From: Callorhinus ursinus
Taxonomy: Eukaryota; Chordata; Mammalia; Carnivora; Otariidae
Length of the DNA: 64,000 bases
Reading direction: 5' to 3'
Assembly (NCBI RefSeq): GCF_003265705.1
Contig: NW_020312966.1
Coordinates: 20,384,074 to 20,448,073, forward strand
A program made the position numbers and the translations under genes. Shown here one piece after another: positions 1-11,877 of the stretch (position 1 is its first letter; each line of letters begins with the position of its first letter). The notes beneath the pieces were generated by a model. It worked only from the letters and a program-made list of their open reading frames with translations. It had not been told where the DNA came from and searched no databases.

Positions 1-34
1 TCTGATCTTTGCTGCTTTTAGGCTCTCTCTTTGC

Positions 35-931
35 TTAGAGGACCCCTCTCAATATTTCTTGGAGGGCTGGTTTCGTGTTTGCAAATTCCTTTAGTTTTTG
101 TTTTTTCTGGAAGCTTTTTATCTCTCCTTCTATTTTCAATGACAGCCTAGCTGGAGATAGTATTCTTGGCTGCATATTTTTCTCGTTTAGTGCTCTGAAG
201 ATATCTTGCCAGTCCTTTCTGGCCTGCCAGGTCTCTGTGGATAGGTCTGTTGCCAATCTAATATTTTTACCATTGTAGGTTACATATCTCTTCTCCCGAG
301 CTGCTTTCAGGATTTTCTCTTTGTCTCTGAGACTCGTAAGTTTTACTATTAGATGTCGGGGTGTTGACCTATTTTTATTGATTTTGAGAGGGGTTCTCTG
401 TGCCTCCTGGATTTTGATGCCTGTTTCCTTCCTCACATTAGGGAAGTTCTCTGCTATTATTTGCTCCAATATACCTTCTGCCCCTCTCTCTCTTTCTTCT
501 TCTTCTGGGATCCCAATTATTCTAATGTTGTTTCGTCTTATCGAATCACTTAGCTCTCGAATTCTGCCCTCGTGATCCTGTAGTTGTTTCTACCTCTTTT
601 TCTCAGCCTCTTTATTTTCCATCATTTGGTCTTCTATATCACTGATTCTCTCTTCTGCCTCATTTATCCTAGCAGTTAGTGCCCCCATTTTTGATTGCAC
701 CTCATCAATAGCCTTTTTGATTTCGACTTGGTTAGATTTTAGTTCTTTTATTTCTCCAGAAAGGGTTTCTCTAATAACTTCCACTCTTTTTCAAAGCCCA
801 GCTAGTATCTTTAAAGTCATGATTCTGAACTCTAGGTCTGACATTGTACTAATGTCCGTATTGAGTAGGTCCCTGGCTGACGGTACTACCTCTTGTTCTT
901 TTTGCTGAGGTGATTTTTTTCGTGTTGTCAT
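35..931 (-). pseudogene. L1 ORF1 (RNA-binding chaperone), broken
   Basis: ORF1p is the trimeric RNA-binding protein of L1 particles. The start codon is at 931-929 (MTTRKKSPQQKEQEVV). About 45 codons on, near 795-800, a one-base shift brings a stop. The frame then resumes with a coiled-coil-like segment (ETLSGEIKELKSNQVEIKK, about 780-595), rich in charged heptads and ending in an in-frame TAG near 590. The C-terminal RNA-recognition and C-terminal-domain part is open from 469 to the stop codon at 35-37. The total span of about 299 codons fits carnivore L1 ORF1. At least two lesions mean no full protein is made from this copy. Confidence 0.85.
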
Positions 932-1749
932 TTTGTCCAGAGGAGAATAGATGAATGAGAGAACAAAATGCTAACAGGTTTACAACGTCCCCAGCAAATA
1001 TACTGTATACAAATCAGAAAAGACCTGAAACCAGGGGAAAAGAAAGGGAAAGAAAGAAAAAAGAGAAAAAAAAGAAAAGAAAAGAAAAAAAATAAAAATA
1101 AAAACAGAACAATACAAAAAAAGCAGAATGTGATCAAATATGATCAGGCTAGTGCATAGATCAGTGCCACACACTAGATTTTGGGCGTATTTTGGTCTGT
1201 TAGAAAAAAGTGCCTCCTAAAATTTTAAAGGAGGAAAGACATATATGTACAAAATAAGGGTTGATACAATGAAGGGATAGAAGATGACTGTAAAGATGAA
1301 AATTATAAAAGATTTTATAAAAGGACTTGATAAGATAAGAAGTTCTTTGAAAAAAGAAAGAAGATTAAAAAAAAAAATGGAGAGAATGTGATCAGGCAGG
1401 AGACTAGAACAGAACCATACACTAGTGATTTAGGGTATACTTTTATCTGTTAGAAGAAACTGTATCTCAAAAGTTTAAAGAGAGAACAACTTATATATAT
1501 ATATGCCAAAAATAACGGTAACTACTATGAAGGGATAAAATATGACTCTAAAAATGAAAAATAAAAAATGTTTTTTTTTTTAAAAAGAGATTGATAAGAT
1601 GTTGTTTGAAAAAGGGAAAAAGAAAAAGAAAAAAAAACAGTTAACAAAAATTAACTTTGATGAACTAATGAATCATGGTAAAAAAAAGCCATGAATTCTA
1701 TGTGCAGTATTCCCCTAGCGCTGGATTTCTCCAGTTCTCCTTGATCGGT

Positions 1750-2743
1750 AAACTTGATCTTGGCTTGCTGCTGTTCATGCTGATCTTCTGGGGGAGAGGC
1801 CTGTTGCTGTGGTTTCCAAATGTCTTTGCGGGAGTCTGAATTGCCCCGCCCTTGTCGGTCCGGGCTAAGCAAGGTGCTCGGGTTTGCTCTCAGGAGCTTT
1901 TGTTCCCTGCAAGCTCTCCGTACAGCCTTGGAGGACCAGGGCAAAAATGGTGGCCTCCCAATCTCCGCCCGGAGGAGCTGAGAACTCGGGGCCCCGCTCC
2001 TCAGTGCGCCCCCAGAGAAAAGCCGTCACTCCCTTGTCCCTGGTCTCCGGCCGCACTCCGTGCTCACCCGGCCTGTGACCGAGCGTTTCTATCTCTGGCA
2101 CCCGACCCCGTGTGGAGTCTCCAAACCCAGCAGATCCCTGCGGTGTGCTCCCACGCCGCTCCTCCCCGGGAAGGAAGGGGAGTCTCCCGGATTTGCCGCT
2201 TGTTGGGTCCCTGCTGCAGGAGCAGTGGCCCGACTGGGCCGCGGATCACAGTTTATGGCAACCCTGAGCTGAGAGCCCGCGCCTCGGCTCCATCTCTGCA
2301 GCCGGCTTCCCCGCTCCGATCCCTGGGAGCTCTGCCACACTCAGGCACCCCCGGTTTTTCTGTGACCCCGAGGGTCCTGAGACCCCACTGTCCCGCGAGG
2401 GTTCCACCCCCCGCTTAGCCACTGCAGCGACGTCCCTCCGCAGAGCCAGCTTCTAAAAGGTCCGATTTTGTGCTCCGCGGCTCTAGCACTTGCCAGCAGC
2501 GGCCGGCGGAGGCCCCCTCCCCCGCCATCTATCCTCCCGAATATCGCCTCGGATTCACTTCTCCGCACGTCCTACCTTCCAGTAAGTGGTTGCTTCTCTG
2601 TTCAGAGAGTTGTTGCTACTCTCCTCTTTGATCTCCTGTTGAGTTCGTAGGTGTTCAGAATGGTTTGATCCCTATTCAGCTGAATTCCTGAGACCAGACG
2701 AAATCTAGGTCTCCTACTCCTCCGCCATCTTCCTCCGCCCCCC
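1750..2743 (-). promoter_or_regulatory. CpG-rich L1 5'UTR with internal promoter
   Basis: The stretch is much richer in G+C and CpG than its surroundings. A YY1-type site (reverse complement of ccgccatctt, 2722-2731) sits about 15 bp inside the L1 5' end, where YY1 is known to set the start of human L1 transcription. The sense promoter would fire on the minus strand. L1 5'UTRs of other mammals can also carry an antisense promoter, which here would fire in the same direction as CDKAL1. Activity is inferred, and methylation would normally silence it. Confidence 0.6.
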
Positions 2744-2944
2744 CATGATAGTAATTCTTATAAACTGTTTATTTGATCTGTGAGAGTGAAAATCCTGCTA
2801 GGATTTACCATAAAATTCAAATTTAGTTAAATGGTGTTGACACTAATCACATGTTGTTAGTTTATCTCATTGGATCATCTCTTTCTGATGATGAAAAAGA
2901 TAGATTCCTGTTTAATGGTGGCTTTATTAAATTATAAGAACCCT

Positions 2945-3145
2945 GGGGGCGCCTGGGTGGCTCAGTCAGTGCAGCGTCTGCCTTCGGCTCAGGTCATGAT
3001 CCCAGGGTCCTGGGATCGAGTCTCGCATTAGGCTCCCTGCTCAGTGGAGAGCCTGCTTCTCCCTCTCCCTCTGCTGCTCCCCTTGCTTGTTCTCTCCCTC
3101 TTTCAGATAAATAAAATCTTTAAAAAAACGAAAAAGAAAGAAAGA
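2945..3145 (+). mobile_element. SINEC (Can-SINE)
   Basis: tRNA-derived head (gcgcctgggtggctcagtc), body and aataaaatctt(A)n tail typical of carnivoran SINEs. The tail continues into an (AAAG)-like run. Target-site duplications are not clear. Confidence 0.92.
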
Positions 3146-5596
3146 GACCAAAGCATGGCTTGTTAATCACAACTTTAGTTAATGATTGACCCTAGCATTA
3201 TTTCCTAGTCTTAGCTTTTCTTTCATTTATTAAATTTTAAGAAGTCTTCTGAAAATGTATTCTGAGGTGTGTAATGTGAATCACATCCTGGCGTTGCCCT
3301 CAAGGAGCTCATAGTCCTGCATAGGGAGATGTGTCTGTTGTAAGAACTACAGTACAGTCGATCAGTGCTGAACGTTATGAATCGTTTGTCAAAGGAACAG
3401 GACAGAGAATTTAGGACAGTGATTTTTCTGAATTAGGTAGTTTACCTAGAATATGTTAAAAATGAATTGTTGATAGTGCCCTGAGATATTCATATTCTTT
3501 GCCTCTTGCCCCTCCAGTGAAACTTCTTGATCATGCCAGAGTTAAAGCTTGCCAAAGCCCAGTTAAGGCAGTTTCGAAGGAAGTTTGTTGCCTCGTCCTG
3601 TAGGCGGGGATTCCATGACTGTAGGAGACAACTCTTACTTTTCCTTGGGCGCCCTTTTTATTGTATGATTTTAAATAACAAAGTGCTTTTCTGTTACTCC
3701 CTCCAGGGGATCAGCTTTTATATTAATGCCTCTTTGGAAGAGTGGCTTTGAAAAAGGCATAAAGAACTTGGAAATCTTGTTTAAGAACTGTTTATAAGTT
3801 TCTAATAACTTTTTATTCAGACCGTATAAGCCTATTCTAAATGCAGGTGGGTCTCCCCCAGAAACCAGAATGGGATCTAATGGTACTCCTGCTCAAGGGG
3901 CATTTAGGATGGATTAGAAATAAAGCCAACTGCGCATTTTCCTTCCAAACTTTGATCCCTTTAATTCAGTTTGTAGTTGGAACCTGAAGTATGTATTTCC
4001 CTCGTTCCTTCCTCAAAATATGTAGATTCTGGTTGTAATTTAATTTTAGTCTTTCTTGGTAAATGTGATAATTAAAGTACAGTGAGATGTGCAAATTGGA
4101 CAGTGAATTGAATAAATATAAGAGCTGATCAGGGTGTCTCTTCTTAATGTCACTTTATTAAGGTCTTCTGATATATTCATAGACTCTTGAGATTCCTTTC
4201 TTAACCTTTTTCATTCCTCTGTTTCTTTGCTCCGTCCAAGGATATTACCTTCTAAAGTGTTTGCTATGAAGAGAGTGTCAGGATATTGATCTTGGTGGGG
4301 GGGGGGTGAACTAATTACAGATTTACTTTTCATTTTATGAAATGAATTCTCCATAATAGGAATATATCTGTCAGAACCTTAGGTTATTTTTTGTGTTAAT
4401 CCTTTTAAGAAAGGAGTGTTTTACTTACTTTAATTAGCCTAGGAAGAAGGAAATGATTGATCTAAATGGTAAGTGCTGGGCAAGTCTTAAACGCAGTTTT
4501 AAAGGTGGTGAGGTATCCTCTATCCAGTGGTCAGATTTTCATGGGCCTCACTCCTCTTACTTTTCCTTGGATCCAAAAGTTACACAGAAGTTACACAGAA
4601 CCTTAAACTTCATAATATAGGGGAGGGAAAAAAAAATCCCCTCATTGTGTTTACCGTCTTAGGTTCATCGACTAGCGCCTGGGAATCAATCTGATAAAAG
4701 ATGCATTAACAGGGGAAAAAAAGCAGATTTAGGTATCCACGGTTATTCATAAAGAAATATGACTCAAGCAGGAGGCTGGAATTTGGAGATAATATACCAT
4801 CTTAACAAAGGTGATAAGGAGTAGAGAAGAGTTTAGATAAAGGAGAAAGGGTTTGGGGTATCTTGGGGAGAGGGAGATGAACGGTAATGTGATTAGGAAA
4901 TGCATGGTAAATCAGGGTTGTGTAGTAGGGTTGGTGATGTGTGAAGGGTCAGGCAGTCTGAGTTGTCTCTGGAGTACTTCTCTTTTCCTGGTGGGGGGGT
5001 GGGGAATTTCCTTTACAAGTGGAAATTTACATCCTTCTCTTAGCCTAATTGGGGAGGGGGTCTCTTTTCCTTAGCCTGCTGTTTATTAATTTCCTTCACC
5101 TCAAAATAATCTTCCTACCAAAGTGCTATATTTTGTGGTGGCATATTCTGGTCCTCTTCAGTGACTAAAGGTTCTAGGTGACTGTTAGCATTACACCAGA
5201 GTTTAGGAGGCTTGCTAATCCTTTATTTGAGCCTGCAGTAATTTCTCCCTGTTTGAACTTAGAACACTAATTTTCTTCAGTAATTCATTACAGAAATCTC
5301 AATATTATGTTATGTTTTATAATGTATACAACATATTAGTATAGTACTACATGTGTATGATTTATATACAATTGTATATATGCATCTGGAATATCCCACC
5401 CCCCCTTTTCAATTGGTGATTTCTTTGATTAAAAATTTTGGTGGCCACTTTTTTAAGATTATAAAAAGTCTGTAAATTTATTTGTACTTATTAGTATACC
5501 AGCCTTGTACTTAAATGTCTGTCTGTATTTCTGTTCAGTTTGCATATTTCAGGGGTTTTTTTTGTTCTTTTCAACTTCATGTGTATTTCTTGAAAC
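3146..5596. other. Mostly single-copy intronic DNA
   Basis: The first part (about 3290-3420) vaguely resembles an old L2-type repeat (caaggagctcatagtc). The remainder shows no repeat, exon or RNA gene that I recognise. A run of nine or more G occurs near 4295. The 74-codon open frame at 3527-3751 has no recognisable family. Confidence 0.5.
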
Positions 5597-5609
5597 AGAA
5601 ATTCCTCTT

Positions 5610-5813
5610 TTTTTTTTTTTTTTAAGATTTTATTTATCCATTTGAGAGACAGAGAATGAGAGATAGCACGAGAAGGAAGAGGGTCAGAGGGTCAGAGGGA
5701 GAAACAGACTCCCCGCTGAGCAGGGAGCCCGATGCGGGACTCGATCCCGGGACTCCAGGATCATGACCCGAGCCGAAGGCAGTCGCCCAACCAACTGAGC
5801 CACCCAGGCGCCC
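5610..5813 (-). mobile_element. SINEC (antisense) with 13-bp TSD
   Basis: Poly-T, then the reverse-complement SINEC body, ending with the tRNA-like head (cacccaggcgccc). It is flanked by perfect duplications agaaattcctctt at 5597-5609 and 5814-5826. The perfect TSD suggests a fairly recent insertion. Confidence 0.96.
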
Positions 5814-6215
5814 AGAAATTCCTCTTGATATCTGACAAGCTTCTGAGCATATACTGTATACATAATAGGCACAAAATATTTCACTAATGAATTTGTGAAA
5901 ATCATGTATAAAAAGAGGTTGTTGATTGGTCCTCATTTACTCTAGAAGTTTCATAAATTCATTGCATGACAGTTAGAAGTGGTGGTGGGAGAGTTGAGTA
6001 GACAAGTTAGAAATGACATGTTGAGAGGTAAGAGCCGACAAAAGAGAAGAATCCATCTGTATGGCTTCCTAAGGTTATTTATTATGGGGCCACACAGCCT
6101 TACAGATCCTCGGTAACCCCTGGTACGGACATCATTATGTTGAAGTAAAGGGCAGTGATGGATGACTGTCAGTCCTGTCTTTACTTTGACCTTGGGCAAG
6201 CTATTTCATCTTTCT

Positions 6216-6404
6216 TTCTTTCTTTTTTAAAGATTTTATTTATTTATTTGACAGAGAGGGGAACACAAGCAGGGGGAGTGGGAGGAGTGGAAGCAGGCTT
6301 CCCACTGAGCAGGGAGCCCGATACGGGGCTCGATCCCAAGACCCTGGGATCATGACTTGAGCCTAAGGCAGATGCTTAACCAACTGAGCCACCCAGGCGC
6401 CCCA
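6216..6404 (-). mobile_element. SINEC (antisense) with 15-bp TSD
   Basis: Antisense SINEC flanked by perfect copies of ctatttcatctttct at 6201-6215 and 6405-6419. A pyrimidine-rich (ctttctttctttt) stretch abuts the tail. Confidence 0.96.
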
Positions 6405-6738
6405 CTATTTCATCTTTCTGATCCTCCATTTTCTCTTTTACAAAATGAAATCACAGGGCTAGAAAGTTTTGGGTGTCTCTTACAGATGTGAAAATTCTGT
6501 ATCTGCAGTGGTTAAGGGAATCAACTACAGGTTCAATTAGATGCACCATATTTTGTGAAATAGGAAATGTGAGCCTGCCATACAAATATTTTAGAGACAT
6601 TTCCTTTACAACGGTTACATATTGTTTTGACCAAACATGGTTTGGGATGTAGGCCAGTGTAGGGGATAGGCTTTGAGGGCAAATTTGGGCAAATAAGTAG
6701 AAGCTATCTCGAGGTGAACTTTACCAATAAGAACTAAA

Positions 6739-6938
6739 GGGGGGCACCTGGGTGGCTCAGTCGGTTAAGTGTCTGCCTTCGGCTCAGGTCATGATCCCAG
6801 GGTCCTGGGATCAAGCCCTGCATCGGGCTCCCTGCTTGGCGGGGAGCCTGCTTCTCCCTCTGTCACTCCTCCTGCTTGTGTTCCCTCTCTCACTGTGTCT
6901 CTCTCTGTCAAATAAATAAATAAAATCTTAAAAAAAAA
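6739..6938 (+). mobile_element. SINEC (sense)
   Basis: Complete sense-strand SINEC with head (cacctgggtggctcagtcgg), body and (aaat)n aaaatctt(A)n tail. It lies 334 bp downstream of the antisense copy at 6216-6404, forming an inverted pair. TSD is short or eroded (aactaa). Confidence 0.94.
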
Positions 6939-6939
6939 C

Positions 6940-7540
6940 TAATGGGCAAAAACAAGTGTCAGTGATTACACAGGAAACTGTGAAGTACTGAGCTCCCTGT
7001 TTCTGGGGGAGTAAAGCAGAAGCCATATCACCACTTGTGATACTCTAGGAAATGTGGACCATTTGGGTAAAATCTGTTTTACTGGGCAGTTGTCCTGTGT
7101 AGGAGGAGCTCTACAAATGTTGGGGAGCTCTTTGAGGGGACCCAGGGCAAGTTAGGAAAGTGTGTAATGAGGAACACGCCGCGAATGGCCGCCTCGACAG
7201 GCATTCATCCTGGGATGACGCCTTCCCAGGAGCTGGTCCGGATGCTGGGCAGTTCTTCCCCTGCCCTGTTGTAGTGGCAAGCTTTTAACACAGTCTTTGT
7301 TTTCTTCATTCCTTCTCCAACAGAGGTGGTTGTTGTTTACCGGTTAGGACATTTCCTTTCAGGATTTATTCTGTGCGTATGCCTTCTTAATCTTCTCTGT
7401 ATAAGTGGGACATATTTTCCATCCTGTTCTTTAAGTTGGTGTTTCTCATAACCGTGTAATGTCGCCATCTGTCCACGTCAGGCCTGGTAGATCTTCATAA
7501 TGCTCTCAGATAAGAGTGAGTGTTTATAACTTTCTTACTG
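6940..7540. other. Single-copy intronic DNA
   Basis: No repeat, exon or RNA gene recognised. Confidence 0.5.
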
Positions 7541-7544
7541 TGTG

Positions 7545-7735
7545 CCAGCACTTTCTAAAGTGCTTTTCATTTAAGTCTAACAACTTCATGAGGTAAGAAC
7601 TTCTATAACAAGTGAAGAAACTATAGCTCAGAGAGGTTAAGTAATTCATGTGCAGTTACACAGTAAACAGAGCCAGCATTAGAACCTAGGGTCTGGCTTC
7701 AGAGTCTGGGCTCTCAGTCACTTTGCTACTGTGTT
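7545..7735 (-). mobile_element. MIR (antisense)
   Basis: Reverse complement of the MIR core: 'gctcagagaggttaagtaa', then a cacagt-type stretch and 'agcattagaacctagg'. Ancient mammal-wide tRNA-derived SINE, diverged, without visible TSD. Confidence 0.8.
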
Positions 7736-7850
7736 TCTCAGGTGACTGTGCTGTTCCTTTATACGCCTCTGTCAGAGTGGTTGGACTCCTCCGTGGCTGG
7801 ACTTCTAGTGCCTCCCCTCTTCTTGCTACTACAATATACCAGGTTCTGTT

Positions 7851-8075
7851 GTTGTTGTTGTCCTTCTTCTTCTTCTTCCTCCTTTTTTTTTTTTTTTTAA
7901 GATTTAATTTGTCAGAGAGAGAGCAGGAGAGCACAAGTGGGTGGGGCGGCAGGCAGAGGGAGAAGCAGTTTCCCCGCTGAGCAAGGAGCCTGATGCGGGG
8001 CTCGATCCCAGGACCCTGGGATCATGACCTGAGCCGAAGGCAGACGCTTAACCAACTGAGTCACCCAGGCGTCCC
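7851..8075 (-). mobile_element. SINEC (antisense) with microsatellite tail and 14-bp TSD
   Basis: Flanked by perfect duplications taccaggttctgtt at 7837-7850 and 8076-8089. Its tail has expanded into (GTT)n(CTT)n simple sequence (about 7849-7882) before the poly-T and SINEC body. Confidence 0.95.
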
Positions 8076-8159
8076 TACCAGGTTCTGTTCTAAGTCTGGA
8101 AATACTTCTTTAAGAAAACATACACCCAAATCCCTGTCTTATGACAGTCACACTTTGTG

Positions 8160-8740
8160 GAGGGGCATATAGGGGAACACACTATTTAAAAAATAGGAGA
8201 AGGTGAGAGGTGGTGTGAGGAGGCAAGCAGTGAAGGGAGCAGTGGTGGTGCTGTGGTGGGCCACAGGGTTGGTGAAGGTGAAGGACCTGGCGGAGCAAGG
8301 GAGGACCACGTGGGCTTCTGCACAGCAGTGGAAGACTCAGGAGGCCTGCATGGCTGGAACAGAGCAAGTGGGGAAAGGGTAGTAGACATCACAGGGGAGA
8401 GGGGAGGAGGGCTGTGGGGGGGCAGAGCCTTGTCGGCCATTTTGAAGAACTTTGCCTTTTAATCCTTGTGAGATAATGAGCCACAGGAAAATTCTGAGGA
8501 GAGGGGTGCTTTGTTCTGGCTTACATTTTACAGAGATCCCTCTGACTGTAGTGTTGAGAGTAAATGATCAGGGGACAAAGGTAGAAGGACGCAGGGGAGA
8601 AATGTTGCTGGCTTCGAGCAGGGTGATAAGCGTGAGGTGGTGAAAAGTGGTTGGAACCTGGGCATCCTCCTGAGGTCCAGTGAGTGGGGTTTGCCCGTGG
8701 CCCGAGGATAAGAGAACAGGATGTAGTAAGAATAATTCTA
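8160..8740 (+). repeat. Ancient mammal-wide interspersed repeat, family not named
   Basis: Text such as 'ggctggaacagagcaagtgg', 'aatccttgtgagataatgag' and 'gagatccctctgactg' matches a diverged repeat common in mammalian genomes, possibly L2- or MER-class. The open frames here (8186-8440 minus, 8253-8462 plus) are not genes. Confidence 0.45.
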
Positions 8741-9715
8741 GGAGTTTTGGAAAAGCATCTGGGAGGATGGACTTGTTATTCATTGATTTACCATTAACTT
8801 GCCCAAGTGTCTTGATGCTGAATTTCTGAGTCAGAGAACAACCTGTGGCTTTCAGTTCTTCTGATGATAACCTTCAAGCCACTAGCTTTAGAAACCAGAT
8901 AGTATGTATGGCTGCTTAATTGTCTTGTGGGATTGAGGTTTCAGTTTTAGAGCAATGGAAAAATATGTCATGTCAAGCTGCCTTTCCATGTGGCATAACT
9001 AGGCGTTATCATTGTATTTCAGGGTATGATCCTTAGTTTTGCAGATACAGAAACTTGCTTTTTGTGGACTGACCTAGAGTTAGATGGGCCCGGGGACCGA
9101 ATTCATAATAACCAGTCTCACTAATTCAGCTTCTTATGTAGGCCTATCTAACCATGGTCAAGAGCAGAATTAGAAGGACTTCCCCTGGGACCCCCCATTT
9201 CTGAGGAAATGCTAATTTCCTGACTTCCAGAGAGAGTGACTTTTAGCAGCTACCCTGGCAGGATTCAGAGAGAAACCTCTTGATTCCGTTTGGCGCCATG
9301 AGGCTCGTTAGGCCTACCTGGCGCTTTCTTCCTGTGCTCTTTCTTGGCCTCTGCCCAGTGTGTGAGCACATCACGCATTTTCTGATTTCCTTCTGCTTCC
9401 TCCCATCGCTCCTGTCTTTGGTCTCACCCCTCTACCCGCTATCACTTTTCTCTTGCAGCTTCTTTTTAAAACTTGTTTACACTTCTATTGAAATTCCATT
9501 TTTCTGTAATGATCCAACTTTCTTTATACCTTTAGCTTCTTAACAAAAGTCCGTGCCCTTGGTAGTTATACCTCAGTGGAGCTGAGAAAAAGTCTGTGTC
9601 CTATGCTCACCTTTTTTCCCCCCTTAATTTAAAGTCACAGAATCCTTTCTTCAAACAAAATCTTTCATAGATCTTTGATACACGAAGCACATTCAAGCAC
9701 ACTAACAGGTTGTAG
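8741..9715. other. Single-copy intronic DNA
   Basis: No exon, RNA gene or repeat recognised. The 87-codon frame at 9280-9543 is compositionally biased and has no known domain. Confidence 0.45.
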
Positions 9716-10088
9716 TGGACGAGAAGGAGGAAGACCTCAGTCCCCTTTGCTCAGCCTCCTCTATATCCCTGACCGTGTCCCTCAGGGACCTCATTGGGTG
9801 TCAGGGTTACACAGCGCTGCTTGCAGAGAAGGCCGTCTGTCCTTCACAGCCAGGTCCCTGGAGTCTCTTCGCAGGGATGCGTGCTGATTCTCCCACAGGG
9901 CTCCTCGCAGCTCTCCTTGCCACCCCCAGACCTCCGGTCTTCCCCTTCATGCAAAAGAACCTGGGCTCTCAAGCCCATTTCCTCCTCTTCTCACTAGACC
10001 GTGAACCGCTGGAGATCAGGGACTATCGTTTTATCTTTCTTTTTCCTTGTGTCTGGCATGTGGTGAGTGAAGGAGTGATAGAATGAAG
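9716..10088 (+). mobile_element. L2 LINE 3' end fragment
   Basis: Ends with the familiar L2 signature: 'tagaccgtgaaccgctggag', 'atcagggactatcg', then a 'tggcatgtggtgagtg' to 'gaatgaag' tail. Old and diverged. Confidence 0.55.
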
Positions 10089-10450
10089 AAACAAAATGCT
10101 GAATTACTGACTTTATCGACAGACAAAAGTTCTTAGCAGTGAGCCCAGGAACTTGTACTGGCAGTAAGCATAATAAAGGAAACTCACTGGACCTGAACTC
10201 AAGTGGGAATTTCTTGACTGGTTTTGTATGGCCAGTTCATCGGGGTGTGGTAGTTTGTTGTGCCTGGATTCACTATGAAGAAATGACTGCTCTGTCTGTG
10301 ATCATCTGCCTCGGGTACGGTACCTACTCTGCTTGTCACTGTTACAGATGGTGAGAAATGTTTATTTACCCTTTGGACTCCTCTGGGTGTAGTGAGGACT
10401 ACTCCCCTTTCAGTAACATTCTTTCTCATGGGGCATAAAATGTGCAATTA
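10089..10450. other. Single-copy intronic DNA
   Basis: No repeat, exon or RNA gene recognised. Confidence 0.4.
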
Positions 10451-10463
10451 TGTTCTAGTTTTT

Positions 10464-10641
10464 TTTTTTTTTAATTTTATTTATTTATTTGAGAGAGGGA
10501 ATGAGAGATAGAAAGCACGAGAGGGAAGAGGGTCGGAGGGAGAAGCAGACTCCCCGCCGAGCAGGGAGCCCGATGCGGGACTCCAGGATCATAACCCGAG
10601 CAGAAGGCAGTCGCTTAACCAACTGAGCCACCCAGGCGCCC
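10464..10641 (-). mobile_element. SINEC (antisense), internal deletion
   Basis: Antisense SINEC with a shortened centre: the usual body between 'gatgcggga' and 'ctccaggatcat' is partly missing. Flanking duplications tgttctagttttt and tgttgcagttttt differ at two positions. Confidence 0.92.
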
Positions 10642-10654
10642 TGTTGCAGTTTTT

Positions 10655-11186
10655 GTTTAGTGAAAATACAATTGGGTCTTGAGATCCTGATATTATACCC
10701 CAGTTACTTTGGATTTGAATGTTGGCAGATATCCCCAGTTACATATTTGAATACATGTTTGGATGGTTTTCTTCAGATTGATAAATCCCATCAAGTCTTA
10801 GAGTAACTTTATTTTCAGCTTTTGGCAGCCTCGAGCCCAGCTGTCCAAGTCCTGACAGTAGTTACGTAGGTAGACAGTGGCATTGCTACAGATTACGGCT
10901 TCCTCAGCTGCTTGTTTCAAAATTAGAAAAGGCGTTGTGTTATTGAAGTTTATCACACACATAGATCCTTAGTTGCTGAGATATTTTTATGTGATTCACC
11001 TAACCGTTGCCTAACTGTGAACACTTAAAATAGATATTCTCTTCCTTGAATATTTAAGCACAGAGAATACTCACATGCAGAGTAGTGAAGACTGGGCTTG
11101 CTTTGTACAGAAACAGATTAATTTGGCTCTCTTTTTAGTGCTGTTGTGAGGAGGGGTTTTTATGATTATATCAGTATGCATTTAGA
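10655..11186. other. Single-copy intronic DNA
   Basis: No repeat, exon or RNA gene recognised. Confidence 0.4.
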
Positions 11187-11195
11187 AATGTAAAA

Positions 11196-11373
11196 ATTAA
11201 GGACACCTGGGTGGCTCAGTTGGTTAAGCGTCCAACTCTTCATTTTGGCTCAGGTCACGATCTCAGAGTCCTGAGCTCGAGCCCTATTTCGGGCTCTGTG
11301 CTGGGCATGGATCCTGCTTAAGATTCTCCCTCCCTCTCCCCTTCTCTTTCTGCCTCTTCCCCCCACCAAAAGG
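11196..11373 (+). mobile_element. Older SINEC subfamily (sense)
   Basis: Head 'ggacacctgggtggctcagt', then a variant body (ccaactcttcattttggctc, ctgagctcgagccc, ggatcctgcttaagattctc) distinct from the younger copies. Flanked by aatgtaaaa at 11187-11195 and 11374-11382. Confidence 0.9.
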
Positions 11374-11865
11374 AATGTAAAAGTCAGATATATATTTAAG
11401 AAATACTTTTTCATGAAAGAAAACTTTGGGTGAAGACCTACTCATTATTATGAATGTTTTTATATTGATTAAGCATCAAGTTGCAGGAAGGATGTAAGGA
11501 ATAGGAGAAAAGAACATGGAGAGAGAAGCAACATTTGCTCCCAACCCACTACTTGTTAGAGAACTGTGTTTTTCTTGATAAATACAGGAGTTTATTACTC
11601 CGCTCTTAGACTGTGCACAAAACTCAGGAAAACAGGAACTGTCAAATACTGTGTTTCGACTTTGAAGATATTCGATATATTGTAGTCCCTATAAATTTCT
11701 GTGTGGTTTTAATCAAGAAATGTTTGTTCTCATTTTTATTACATGATCAAAACCCAAGTTTGATTTATGTCCTGAGATCCATCTTCAAGGAACAGAGAAT
11801 CTTGGTTGTCCATCCCAGCTCCAGCACTAACTCTTTGGGCCACAATTACTATAGCTTCTTGAATC
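11374..11865. other. Single-copy intronic DNA
   Basis: Nothing recognisable. The 99-codon open frame at 11613-11912 runs into the next SINE and is judged spurious. Confidence 0.4.
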
Positions 11866-11877
11866 TCGATTTTCTCT

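Larger units (their letters stand above)
1..2743 (-). mobile_element. LINE-1, 5' half of a fairly young carnivore L1 (antisense to CDKAL1)
   Basis: Read on the minus strand, this starts near 2743 with a typical L1 5' end (AAGATGGCGG-type motif at 2722-2731). It runs through a CpG-rich 5'UTR of about 1.8 kb, then an A-rich stretch, then ORF1 (931 to 35). ORF2 and the 3' end lie to the left of the window. The 5' end looks complete, so this was probably a full-length insertion. Low divergence of ORF1 suggests it is younger than the other L1s here. The 3' target-site duplication is outside the window, so the insertion cannot be closed. Confidence 0.9.

Noticed and set aside
1852..2418. 188-codon plus-strand open frame in G+C-rich DNA
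   Set aside because: Lies inside the L1 5'UTR. The high G+C content lowers stop frequency, overlapping frames are open on both strands, and the protein looks like low-complexity Pro/Arg/Ser-rich sequence.
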